NCBI GenBank assembly: GCA_003427395.1
Contig: BFEA01000043.1
Span: forward strand, 925,796 to 985,975
Source: Chara braunii
Lineage: Eukaryota; Streptophyta; Charophyceae; Charales; Characeae
Reading direction: 5' to 3'
Length of the DNA stretch: 60,180 nt
Part shown: positions 1 through 9,918 of the stretch, one piece after another
Layout: each line of letters opens with the position of its first letter
Position numbering within the stretch: position 1 is the first letter of the stretch
The notes under the pieces: model-generated
What the model was told of the DNA's origin: nothing
Database searches by the model: none
What the model saw: the letters and a program-made list of their open reading frames with translations, nothing else
Program-made: the position numbers and the translations under genes

Positions 1-1480
1 GGCTTTTTTTTTTTTTTAATAAAAACGGGCCCAGTGCCCAAGGCTGATATTACCAATAAGAAGATTGAGGCCGGGGTCCTCACAGTCTACCCGGAGTCAC
101 TGAACAGAACATGCTGAGAACCGGGCTCAGCTTCCCTCATATGATGATGATGATAATGATGATGATGACTTTCTGTGTAAACTGTGAGATAATCATACTA
201 ATGATGATGATGCTAAATATGATGATGATTAGTATAGAAAAAATCTAAAAGACTATGCTATATCACCAATTCTGGTCTCCCAATATGGAACAACTCCTAG
301 CCCTCCCTGTACCAGGACATTACATCTCAGAGAATGCCATCCTAACCAACGTCAACCATAGCTGACCTGTTCTTCGCCACCTAGACTATCCTTGGACCCA
401 TAGGTTGTCAAGGCAGCCCCCCCCGGTTCGCCACTGGATTGCCTTCCTCCCTCAGCAAATCCCCAGATCTCTCTACAAGGCCTCATACTCCTGCCATTTG
501 CAGGTTACAGGGCTACTCCCCAGCTCCGGCCAGCGTCGTTCTGGCATCGGCAAACCAGGGGCACCGAACAAAGCAACTCTGCAGACATCAGTCCAGATTC
601 GATCATCTCTGAAATCCTATATCCCGAATGAGGTAGAAGGCCAAATGCCGCCAACAGTTACAGAACGCCAGAAAGCTTGATATAACATGATTGAAAACTA
701 TGGATTTTTTTTTTTTTTGTTTTTCCGAATAAAGAAAAAAAGCACAAGCCACCAAAAATTATTAAAAACCAGCAAGCCCCCTTTTTTGGATCCACTAGCT
801 TCCCCAGACCAGACTCAGCACTCCCAAGACACCTCAACCTGCCCAATACCTGCCATCGCTGTCATGTACTCACTACCAAAGCTATCCCCGGCTCAAGGGT
901 TGCCTAGACAGTACCTCCTAGTTCGCCACTGGATTGCCTTCCACCCTCGACCATCCCCAGATCTCTCTACCAGGCCTCATGCTCCTGCTACAAAACAGGT
1001 CACAGGGCAAACACCCCAGCACCGGCCAGCATCGTTTTGGCATCGGCCAACCAAGAGCTCAGAACACTACTTACTCTAGCAGGCACCAGACAGGATTCAG
1101 CTATCCCTGAAATCTTGTTATCCAGAATAGAAGAAACCAGCTGTCACCTATGGAAGTGTCACACCCAGGTAAGAATTTCCTCCCCCTCTCCTCCTTCCCA
1201 CCCTGTCCCTTCGCTGCCTCCGCCGACAGAGAGTGTCGAAATTAGAAGACCTTCCCTGTCAGCCCCAACTTGGAACAGTCCCATCTTACACCTTACAACC
1301 CAGAGAAATCCAGTTCCCACCAAAAGTATTCCTCTGCTATCCCATACCCTAATCTGCCTCCACTGAGGTTTGATGCTTGCTCACATCAGCCCCAGCCCCA
1401 GAGTAGAGTAACCCCCACCATCTGCTCATACCCCCTTCCTATCACCTCGGAGCTGGGAACCACCTACAAATGTTTCTTCT
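1..1480 (-). mobile_element. R1-family retroposon, 5'-truncated copy
   Basis: The T-run at 5-18 is the poly(A) tail of a minus-strand element. The tail hairpin GCTGAG/CTCAGC lies at 113-131, followed by CAT/ATG triplets. The unit at about 365-670 (marked by a CCACTGGATTGCCTTCC-type stretch) recurs at 870-1130, so the tail unit is tandemly duplicated. The C-rich block at 1180-1460 matches the G-rich block of the complete R1 copy at 3600-4440 in reverse complement. Homologous tails occur at 4860-5535 and 16718-17430. No coding capacity is seen; translated frames here are repeat shadows. Confidence 0.65.
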
Positions 1481-1554
1481 CAGCGGGGGGTGGGGGAAGA
1501 GGAGAACATAGTTTTTTTTTTCAGAGTTTTTTTTTTTCTTTTTTCTGGGCATTC

Positions 1555-1640
1555 TTGTTCGGCCGAACATGACTCCAAGGGGGGCCGAACGTTCAGTTGT
1601 TCGGGTTCGAACCGAACCCTGGTAACCCTGATGATCTGTA
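1555..1640 (-). repeat. Fragment of GTTCG-armed foldback element
   Basis: Palindromic GTTCG/CGAAC words surround the core word GAACATGACTCCAAGG. The reverse complement of that core lies inside the foldback element at 29885-30225, so this is a short opposite-orientation remnant. The poly-T-rich stretch before it (1510-1550) has no other identity. Confidence 0.4.
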
Positions 1641-1732
1641 CATTTTTTATTATTTTGCCTTGGGCACTGGGCCCGGAATAATATATAGGGACCTTTCTTG
1701 AAAAAAAAAAAACAGGTCTAAATAAATAATTA

Positions 1733-1910
1733 AACCATCAGTACATGGGCACCTGGGCCGCTGGTCTGACACCTCAAATTTTGGTGGCGCGAAATGAAAA
1801 CGGGGCCGCCGATCGTATTTATCAACGGCGGGCCCAGCATTTGACGTTCGGTCTCCGAGTCGTTTTCTTGTGGCGACAAGTTTCGGACTGGGGCCGTCGT
1901 GTACTCGTCG
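1733..1910. repeat. Dispersed repeat P, copy 1
   Basis: About 170 bp closely matching 38176-38345 in the same orientation, including shared words such as CAGTACATGGGCACCTGGGC and GGGGCCGCCGATCG. No promoter or coding feature is recognised, and the family is unassigned. Confidence 0.55.
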
Positions 1911-2087
1911 TTTAAACTGCGACAACTTATCTGGAAATGTGAGCAGGCTTATGGTCAGGGCCGTCAGGCTTCCGAACCTTAGCGGGCTTGGGTCCCCATC
2001 AGAACTGGTGCAGTGACTAATTAGGATCCTGGGGGGAAGCTCATCGTAACTATCGATAAACTACTAAACTAGCTTGCCCTGTTATTA

Positions 2088-3003
2088 GGGCGGGGCGCGG
2101 CGCTACCGGGAGCGCGGCGCTCCGCCCCGGGTTGCGACATCGCACAAGTGGGTCATGGCGACGGCGCGCGGCGACGATGGTGGCCATCTCTTCTTAAACT
2201 AGGCGCTTTGCGCACGCGCAGGTGACCGAAGGCGCTTGTCCATGGAGCGTCACAAGCTGAGGTGGCGACTGGACTAACTCTCGTTTTTCTTCCTCTGGGA
2301 GTTTCACGCTTCACTCCATTGCCGCTGCGTTTTTGCACGTGGCATATGGCCTGAGAGGCGTTGGCTATGTCGATGCCTGTGGAGTACAGTGGAGTCAGCC
2401 CTTGGTAAACTGAAGTGCGAGTGCAGTGGCGACTGCAATCATGAGGAAGTAGATGTGTCCGCATGATCAGGGCACTGCTCGTCATCAGCAACGGGACGTT
2501 GATCACCACCAGCACCATCATCACAGTAATGGCTCGTCATCATCATCAGGGTGCTGCTCGTCATCATCATCATCAACAAGGCGGAGTTCGACATCATCAT
2601 CACGGTAATGGTTCGTCATCACCATCAGAGTGCTGCTCGTCATCACCATCATCATCATCAGGGTACTACTTGTCATCCTCATCGGAGCGTAGGTCTTCAC
2701 TTCTGTTCGGTGCTCGTATTATCATCATTGTCAAGGAGTCGTTCGCTCATCACTCATCGTTGTACTACCACCATCAATAGTTTATCATCATAGGGCGCGG
2801 TTGGTGAAGCTCGTCATCATAGGGCGCGGTTGGTAAAGCTCGTCATCATAGGGCGCTGCTCATCCCTATCATCATCATCGTTATCGTCATTATCATTAGT
2901 TACCATCAAAGGTGTTCGTCATCAGCACCATCATCATCCTGTTTGTCATCACAGGCCGTTGCGCGCCATCATCATCATCATCATCAGCTTCATCATCATC
3001 ATC

Positions 3004-3060
<57 letters not shown>

Positions 3061-3114
3061 GGTGTTCGCCATCAGCACCATCATCATCGTGTTGTCATCA
3101 CAGGGCGCTGTGCG

Positions 3115-3168
<54 letters not shown>

Positions 3169-3172
3169 CCGA

Positions 3173-3213
<41 letters not shown>

Positions 3214-5350
3214 GTTTGCAATCATAGGGGCTGTTGGTGTTGCTCTTTAGCAGGATCAGCATCATCACTCTGTCTCCATTCTCATCATTACCATCATCAT
3301 CATCAGTTTGTCATCATTAGATGTTGCTCTTCAATGCCTTTCACATCAGCAGGTGAGTTGGTCGTCACCATCATCCTCATCATGATCATCTTCAGGATGC
3401 TGTTCATCGTCATCAACAAAATTCAAAAAAAAAAAAACCTCATCTGCCTTTTCGCCATCATAATTTTCAGGAATTTCCGATTCTTCCACTCATATCTTAG
3501 GAATCCTATTTCCTAGTAAATTCCTTGTTTTTTTTTTTCTTTTTCTTTTCTCCACTATTATTTTCTGATTCCCCTTTGGACGACTCATGAACTATTTGTG
3601 CGCGGGTGGGGGGTTGGGGCTTTAAGGAGGATAGCTTTACTCTACAGGGGCTTCACAAGGTGGGGGGTGAAATGCCCTGGAGGGAGTGGGGGCAGATTGT
3701 TGGGGGATGCCCTATTCCGGGGCTGGGAGAGATGTATGGGTTGGCATCATATCCTGGCGGAGGCAGATAGGGGTGAGGGGTTACTTTGGGTGGAATTGGA
3801 TGCCTTAGTGGAAGTTGGGGGAGGAAGCAGGTATGTCCCAAGCTGGGGCCGATAAGGAGAGCTTGTGATCAGGGCAGTCCTTTTCGGTGGAGGCAGCGGA
3901 GGGACAGGGGGAGAGGGAGGGGAAGGGGGGGAAATAATCCACAAAAACGTCCGGAATTCTGATTCTCCTCTTAAGCGCAAACAAATTATTTCGGGTGGGG
4001 TGGTGGGTTGGTTCTGAAGGGGAGAGCTCTACTCTGCAAGAGCTTCACAAGGAGGGAGGTGATAGCCCTGAAGGGAGACGGGGAAGATTTTGGGGGTTGC
4101 TCTATTCTAGGGCTGGGGGAGATGTATGGGTCGGCATCATATCCCAGCGGTGGCAGATAAGGGCAAAGGGTCGGCAAAGGCATACTTTGGGTGGGAACTG
4201 GATGCCTTTGTGGGAGTAGGGAGGGGGGGGAACGGGTTTGTCCCAAGATGGGGCTGATGAGGAGTGTCCATGATCAGGGGCGGTCCTTTTTGGTGGAGGC
4301 AGCAGTGGGCCAGGGAGACGAGGGGGACAGGGGGGAATTTCTATATCCTTTGTTGGGACTTTCCCTGATTCTTTCTGGAGTCTTCAAAACAAGCACCCTT
4401 GTTATTCGTAGTAGTTTGAAGATTCTCTCGGGACTCTAAGGGTCTGCTGGTGGTTTGTACAAAGCTGCACTAGAATTAGACTGTTATATTCAGGACCCGA
4501 GGTTGTTCAATGCCAAAACGACGCTGGCCGGAGTCGGGGGGATGCCCTGTACCTTGCTGAAGGTGAGGGCATGAGGTCTTGTAGAGATATATGGGGATGC
4601 TATGGGGGGGCATCCGACAACTGGGGGTTGCTGACAGAGGACGACACTGGCCGGAGCTGGAGTGAGTCGCGTTGCTCTGTAACCTAGCAGATAGGGGGCG
4701 TGAGGCCTGGAAGAGTTTGTCAGAGAATAAGTCAGTTTTAGTGAGCTTCGTTATGATCTGTTGCAAATCCCTTAGATACTCAAGTGTTCAAAAATTGCGG
4801 TGGATTTTAGGTGGTGTTTGCGATCATAAAAAAGGATTCGTAGTCTTCTCCTCAGAAACAAAAAAGGTTCTGGTGTTCTGTAATTCTTGGCAGCATCTGA
4901 CCTTCTTCCTCATTCCGGATATAGGATTTCAAAGACAGTCGAATCTGGACTGATATCTGCAGAGTTGCTTTGTTCTGTGGCCCTGGTTTGCCGATGTCAG
5001 AACGACGCTGGTCGGAGTTGGGGTGTTGCCCTGTATCCTGCAAATGGCAGGAGTGTGAGGCCTTGTAGAGAGATCTGGGGTTTTGCTGAGGGAGGAAGAC
5101 AATCCAGTGGCGAACCAGGGGGCGCTACCTTGACAACCTATGGGTCCGGGGATAGTCTAGGGGGCGAGAACAGGTCACTTATGGTAGACGTTGGTTAGGA
5201 TGGCATTGTCTCTGAGATGTAATGTCCCGGTACAGGGAGGGCTAGGAGTTGTTTTAGGATTAGGAGGCCATAATTGCTGATATAACATAGTCTTCTATAT
5301 TTTTTATCATCATCATTAGTATGATCACAGTTTACATAGAATCAGTAGAA

Positions 5351-5383
<33 letters not shown>

Positions 5384-5535
5384 GATATGAGGGACGCTGA
5401 GCCCGATTCTCACCGAATTCGTTTCGGTCACTCCGGGTAGACTGTGAGGACCCCGGCCACAATTAGTCTTATTGGTAATATCATCCTTGGGCACTGGGCC
5501 GCTTTAAAAATATTTAAAAAAAAAAAAAAAAAAAA
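2088..5535 (+). mobile_element. R1: complete 3.45-kb non-coding retroposon
   Basis: CTTGCCCTGTTATTA is exactly duplicated at 2073-2087 and 5536-5550, and the right copy follows an A-run at about 5514-5535. The element therefore inserted on the plus strand with a 15-bp target duplication. From 5' to 3' it has a CpG-rich start (GGGCGGGGCGCGG), about 370 bp of unique sequence, a long CAT/ATC region (2463-3420), a G-rich block with internal duplication (3600-4440), LINE-like tail units (4480-5110), a decayed tail hairpin (from 5391) and poly(A). No reverse transcriptase or other protein is encoded; the long frames are translated triplet repeats. Copies at 31651-34356 and 24415-26567 keep the same block order. 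It looks like a non-autonomous passenger of the LINE. Confidence 0.8.
2463..3420 (+). repeat. CAT/ATC triplet microsatellite region inside R1
   Basis: Near-pure ATC triplets with interruptions, longest at about 2990-3055 and 3116-3212. All three frames are open by composition and read as poly-His, poly-Ser or poly-Ile, which is not evidence of a gene. The same strand bias relative to element orientation is seen in the other R1 copies. Confidence 0.9.
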
Positions 5536-6036
5536 CTTGCCCTGTTATTAATATCTTTGCGTTATTTGTATCTCCGCTACTCCTCACTTTGCAGAAGATT
5601 GCATTGGATAATTGAGGAGTTGAGTAGGGCAGAGTTTGATTTAGCACCCAGCGGGGTTAATCCTTCGTTACTGGGGAACCAATCAATGCCCCGAGATTTT
5701 ACTATATTCGTGTTATGCAGGGAAGCTGTCTCCAGGGGAGCAGTGGCTGAGGCTCTTCCAGCCCTAATGGGAAGAGGAGTGTGGTTAAGTGTTGTAATCA
5801 AACTCATAATTGGAGCCTTGTGAAAAAAAAAAAAAAAAGGACTGGTGCAGTGCTGTCTCCTGGTCAGAAGGGTTAGAGGAGCCACATTGGCGAGTGCGAA
5901 GGGAAGGAAGAAGGAGATGAATGGAGGGTTGCAAGGGTGAGGTAATTGTAGGGGATTCCTTGGACCGGGTTGTGCATATCTTTTTGCCTTATGAGGCCTT
6001 TTATTTGTTTGTTTGTTTTGTCAAAAGGCCTCCATT

Positions 6037-6038
6037 TT

Positions 6039-6069
<31 letters not shown>

Positions 6070-6365
6070 TTTAAGTCCAGGGTGTTGTAGAGGCCAATTA
6101 CTAGGCACACCTTGGCGGAAGCGGTCAGCCGTTGTCGCTCGGAGGAGGCGAGTCCACCACCCATCCCATCCTCGTGTCAATACTCCTAGCGCATCCCCTA
6201 GCCCTACTATCCTACCTCAGTGTGACCAGCACTTAGGACCATCACCCTACCAGTATCAAGGGGAACTTGGACCGAACAGTAGTGACAGGCACCAGGGCTA
6301 GCGACCCAGCCCTGGTTGAACCATAGTCGAGCGAGCCTCGTCGTAGGGGTGCTTTGGACGCCAGG
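6037..6365 (-). mobile_element. R2 retroposon, 3' end fragment
   Basis: After (ATT)n/T-rich sequence, the minus strand matches the 3' end of R2 at 8480-8825 and 46380-46735, including CCTCTACAACA and CCTGGACTT next to the A-rich tail. Only the last 330 bp is present. The stretch before it (5853-6036) contains nothing I recognise. Confidence 0.6.
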
Positions 6366-6389
6366 CTCAAGCAATCACCTTTTTGCCCT

Positions 6390-6657
6390 TAAATTGACCA
6401 ACTAGTAACTCACGCACTCTACTCTCCCACCACAGACCTAGCTGTATATTTAATGCGGGGTACTTATCATCGAGACGCCTATCGTCATCACCAGTTGGAG
6501 CCGACCAAGCCAACCAGTGACTCACACCCTCTACTCTCCCACCACAGATTCTAACTCTATATTTAAGGCGGGGTACTTATCATTGAGACGCCTATCATCA
6601 TTAGCAGTTGATCGTGACCTCCACCCAGCCCTTGTGTATATGTGTGTGTGTGTATGT

Positions 6658-6715
<58 letters not shown>

Positions 6716-7574
6716 CCTCTATGTTGACCAGCCAGTAACTCACGCCCTCTACTCTCCCACCACAGACCTAGTTGTATATTTAATGTGGGGTAGTTATCAT
6801 TGAGACGCCTATCATCATCACCAGTTAGAACCCACCAGACCAACCAGTGACTCAGGCCCTCTACTCTCCCACCACAGACCCTAGCTGTATTTTTAAGGCG
6901 GGGTACTTATCATCGAGACGCTTATCATCATTATCAATTGATCGTAACCTCCTCCCAGCCCTATGGTTGTGTATGTGTGTATGTACTCTGTATCATAGAT
7001 GTATGCCCGTGGGCTATATCATGTATGGTTGTATGCTGTTCCCCACCATGGAGCATCGGCGAAGTGAGAACTGAGTACGAGTGAGAGGTTCTCCTATCAC
7101 CTCCACTTGTACATGCATGTGTGTGTACCTTGAGCTATATATGTATATATAGTATGTGTGTATGGTATGTGATAGACTATGTATCGCGATTGTGCTATCT
7201 GGGGTAGTATCTCATGTGTGTGTGTGTATGTGGTAGAGACAGGTCTATTTGGACAGGACCCCTCAAAGTCCTGAGCCGGACTCGAACCTGTGACCTACAG
7301 TATGAAACTGGAGGGTTCTACCACTTATACTATCGTGGGAAGTGGATATAATGTGTGTAATGTCTGGACTGGGGAAGATCATCAGAGCAGTCAAAACCAA
7401 CAACAACCAGCAACCAATGTGAAGAGACCAACATGGCCTGAGTCACTGGTTGGTCTTGTGGGTTCTAACTGGTGATGATGATAGGCGTCTCGATGATAAC
7501 TACCTCGCATTAAATATACAGCTAGGTTTGTGGTGGGAGGGTAGAGGGCGTGAGTTATTGGTTGGTCAACATAG

Positions 7575-7617
<43 letters not shown>

Positions 7618-7750
7618 AAGGGTTGGGTGGAGGTCACGATCAACTGATAATGATGATAGGCGTCTCAATGATAAGTACCCTGCCTTAAATATACAGCTAG
7701 GGTCTGTGGTGGGAGAGTAGAGGGCGTGAGTCACTCGTTGGCTTGGTGCG
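6390..7750. repeat. Array of ~115-210 bp units with TG/CA microsatellites, forward and inverted
   Basis: A unit marked by CTCTACTCTCCCACCACAGA and GAGACGCCTATCATCATCA recurs four times forward (starting near 6397, 6510, 6730 and 6845) and twice inverted (about 7440-7565 and 7640-7745). Several units carry TG or CA runs at the same relative position (6640-6713, 7580-7617). The inverted half is separated by about 450 bp containing a tRNA-like stretch. No coding function. Confidence 0.75.
7258..7345 (-). other. tRNA-like sequence (pol III box A and box B), probably pseudogene or SINE head
   Basis: On the minus strand TAGTATAAGTGG resembles box A and GGTTCGAGTCC matches box B at tRNA-like spacing. 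A five-base arm (TCCAG/CTGTA) encloses the loop TTTCATA. The acceptor arms do not pair, so a working tRNA is unlikely. It could be a degenerate tRNA or the head of a SINE. Confidence 0.45.
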
Positions 7751-8825
7751 CATGGAGAATGGTGCACGGCTGGACATACACTATCCTCTGACCACTACAT
7801 GGTTATAATTACAAACCCTACCTGTATTGGTCAGGGGAGCAAGTCCCGGGTGTTGTATGCGGGTTCTGGGTTCCGCAGGGCTTGCTCGGGGAGTTGGTCT
7901 TGGTCGTTCGATTCTCCTCCCCGGTCTGATATACCACACACATGTGCTATTTTCGATTGTTGCTCATACGATTGAGTCTTCCTGTTACATCTCACAGGTC
8001 ACGGGTTCGAGCTTGGTCACAGACTTTGGGGGGGTCTGTCCAGTCTGGCCCGTTATACATGGTATTCTCAACACACATATAGTGTTGATATATGGTCTTC
8101 GAGCCCATATATGATTCATACTGCCTTCGAGTATACAACTGGCTTCTGGATATATAGACATACATCGTAAATAGCCTACATCCATGGCTTTCTGAGCACA
8201 TACATATGGCCTAAGGGCTTACATGCATCTACAGTTGACTGGGGGAGGGGTAGAATAGACTTAGACTCTAGGGTATAGAATACGGTAGTTACCCCAGCAG
8301 GTTTGAGTTCCACCTAGCCAAGATAGGGGCAAGCTAGGGAAGGATGGTAGGACTGTCAGTCTGAATTCCGCCTGGCCTTGGGTAAGCTAGGGGAAGGACA
8401 GTAGGTTGTTTGTCTGGGGTACTGACTGCTAGTTAGTTGTCCCCGAAAATAAAACCCAGGGGTCTATGATCTCTACAATAAGGATACGAGGTTGGTAGAA
8501 TATAGTGGTGCCTAGCGTCCGAAGTTCCCGTACAGCGAGGCCTGTCTGATTTCGCTTCCACTGGGGCTGGGGTAATAGCTAGCCTTGGTGCCTATCACTA
8601 CTGTCTGGTCCAAGTCATCCACCTAGCGGTTGGGTGATGGTCCCGAGTGGGTTACACTGAGGTAAGATAGTTGGGTTAGGGGGTACGCTGGGAGTATTGA
8701 TGAGTGGTAGGGTGGGAGGTGACCTCGTATCTTAGGACTGTGAAGGCTCATCGCTCCCGGTGATCCCTGTGTGCCTGATAATTAGCCTCTACAACATCCT
8801 GGACTTGAAAAAAAAAAAAAAAAAA
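7750..8825 (+). mobile_element. R2 retroposon, 5'-truncated copy
   Basis: Collinear with the complete R2 at 44784-46761, starting near the GCACGGCTGGACA word and ending in an A-run at 8808-8825 after TCTACAACATCCTGGACTTG. The tRNA-like head is missing. No open frame is shared with the other copies, so it is judged non-coding. Confidence 0.7.
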
Positions 8826-9078
8826 GCATGGACTGACCCCCTGGGTGGCGCGCAGGCAGTGTCCATACAACACCCATGGACTGACCCCCTGGGTGGTGCA
8901 CAGGCAATGTCTATAATAGTACCATGCGTCAGCCCAGGGGAGTGTGTGTCCAGCCGTGCATCATTCTAACGCCCTGCCGGTGTCCATGCCCAAGGCTGCG
9001 GAGTTTTGAACCCACAACCTCATACCACAATGCGCATTTCCAACCGGTGCTCTAACCAATGAGAGATAACTCAAAAAC
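8826..9078 (-). mobile_element. R2 retroposon, tRNA-like head fragment
   Basis: Read on the minus strand from 9078: a box-A-like region (CATTGGTTAGAGCACCGG), then GGTTCAAAACTCC in place of box B, then the R2 body to about 8826. A CCCAGGGGGTCAGTCCATG word is duplicated inside (near 8831 and 8879). It abuts the poly(A) of the plus-strand R2 copy. The 9079-9440 stretch that follows shows no recognisable feature. Confidence 0.65.
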
Positions 9079-9451
9079 CAACAATGTAGCAGAGATTTAA
9101 TATGAAGCGTAACCACATTGCTGCAGAATGATAGCATCATGCTTCAGACTTTCTTCTCTACGCAACTCAGTCTGAATAACCGGGCATCAGCCGGCCAATA
9201 AATACTACTTCCGATGTCCAAAAAGTCACTCATAGTCCCCCGGGCCCAGCAGAACTGGTCCCTGGACCTGAAAAAACGTTAAACACTCTGAAACCCACGT
9301 ACCAATGCGCCTGGTAGGTGAGTACGAAGTGCAGATTCAAAAAACTCAAATAAATAAATTTAGAAATTAAAAATAAAGATGAGAAATAATAATTATTGTC
9401 CACGTCCCTAGGACGCTCACTCATGTTTGATTGCGACAATCTGTGCAGCCG

Positions 9452-9905
9452 CAGGTAATCGCCTCATGGTCCAGTGAAATGCCCAGCTGGACTCGCATAG
9501 ATCGCCAAGTACCGAGTGACAAATAGATGCCCGCCGATACTTGCTTTCGTCGTACCCGGTGGTAGTTACGATTTGCCAAGAAGCAAAGAATTGCATCAGT
9601 AGATCGCCCAGCAGGTTTTTTTTCGCCAAGTCCCTGGTGGCACAGTCTCCGCCACAGAGACCTGCCCCTGGTCGATTCGCAGGCCGTTATCGCCTCATGG
9701 TCCAGTGACCAGCTGGACTCGCGTAGACAGCCAAGTACCGAGTNACAAATAGATGCCCGCCGATACTTGATTTCGTCGTACCCAGTGGTGTGTAGATCGC
9801 CCAGCAGGTCTTACCGCCAAGTCCCTGGTGGTACAGCCCATCTGAATCCCTCACAGAGACCTTCTGCATCTGGCGTGCCCCTGGTCGATTCGCAGGCCGT
9901 TAAGA
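9452..9905. repeat. Two tandem ~230-bp repeats beyond the PLE 3' end
   Basis: GCCTCATGGTCCAGTGA at 9461 recurs at 9692 (offset 231 bp), with ATAGATGCCCGCCGATACTT and GCCCAGCAGGT in both units. CCCCTGGTCGATTCGCAGGC occurs at 9665 and again at 9878. The array begins just after the end of the PLE reverse-transcriptase frame on the minus strand. Direct repeats at element ends are usual in PLEs, so these may be element-derived; that is inference. Confidence 0.7.
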
Positions 9906-9918
9906 AGGGTCTACAACA

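Larger units (their letters stand above)
2016..5840 (+). mobile_element. Short poly(A) retroelement split by an R1 insertion
   Basis: ACTGGTGCAGTG occurs at 2004-2015 and again at 5841-5852, directly after the A-run at 5823-5838. The halves 2016-2087 and 5551-5838 therefore read as one element of about 360 bp with a 12-bp target duplication, interrupted by R1 (2088-5535). The 3' half matches the minus-strand element at 14818-15726, including the block around CAGTGGCTGAGGCTCTTCCA. No coding potential. Confidence 0.65.

Noticed and set aside
2463-3516. Long open frames rich in His, Ser, Ile or Asp on both strands
   Set aside because: They are translations of ATC/GAT triplets, open in several frames at once with no non-repeat domain. 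Microsatellite, not genes.
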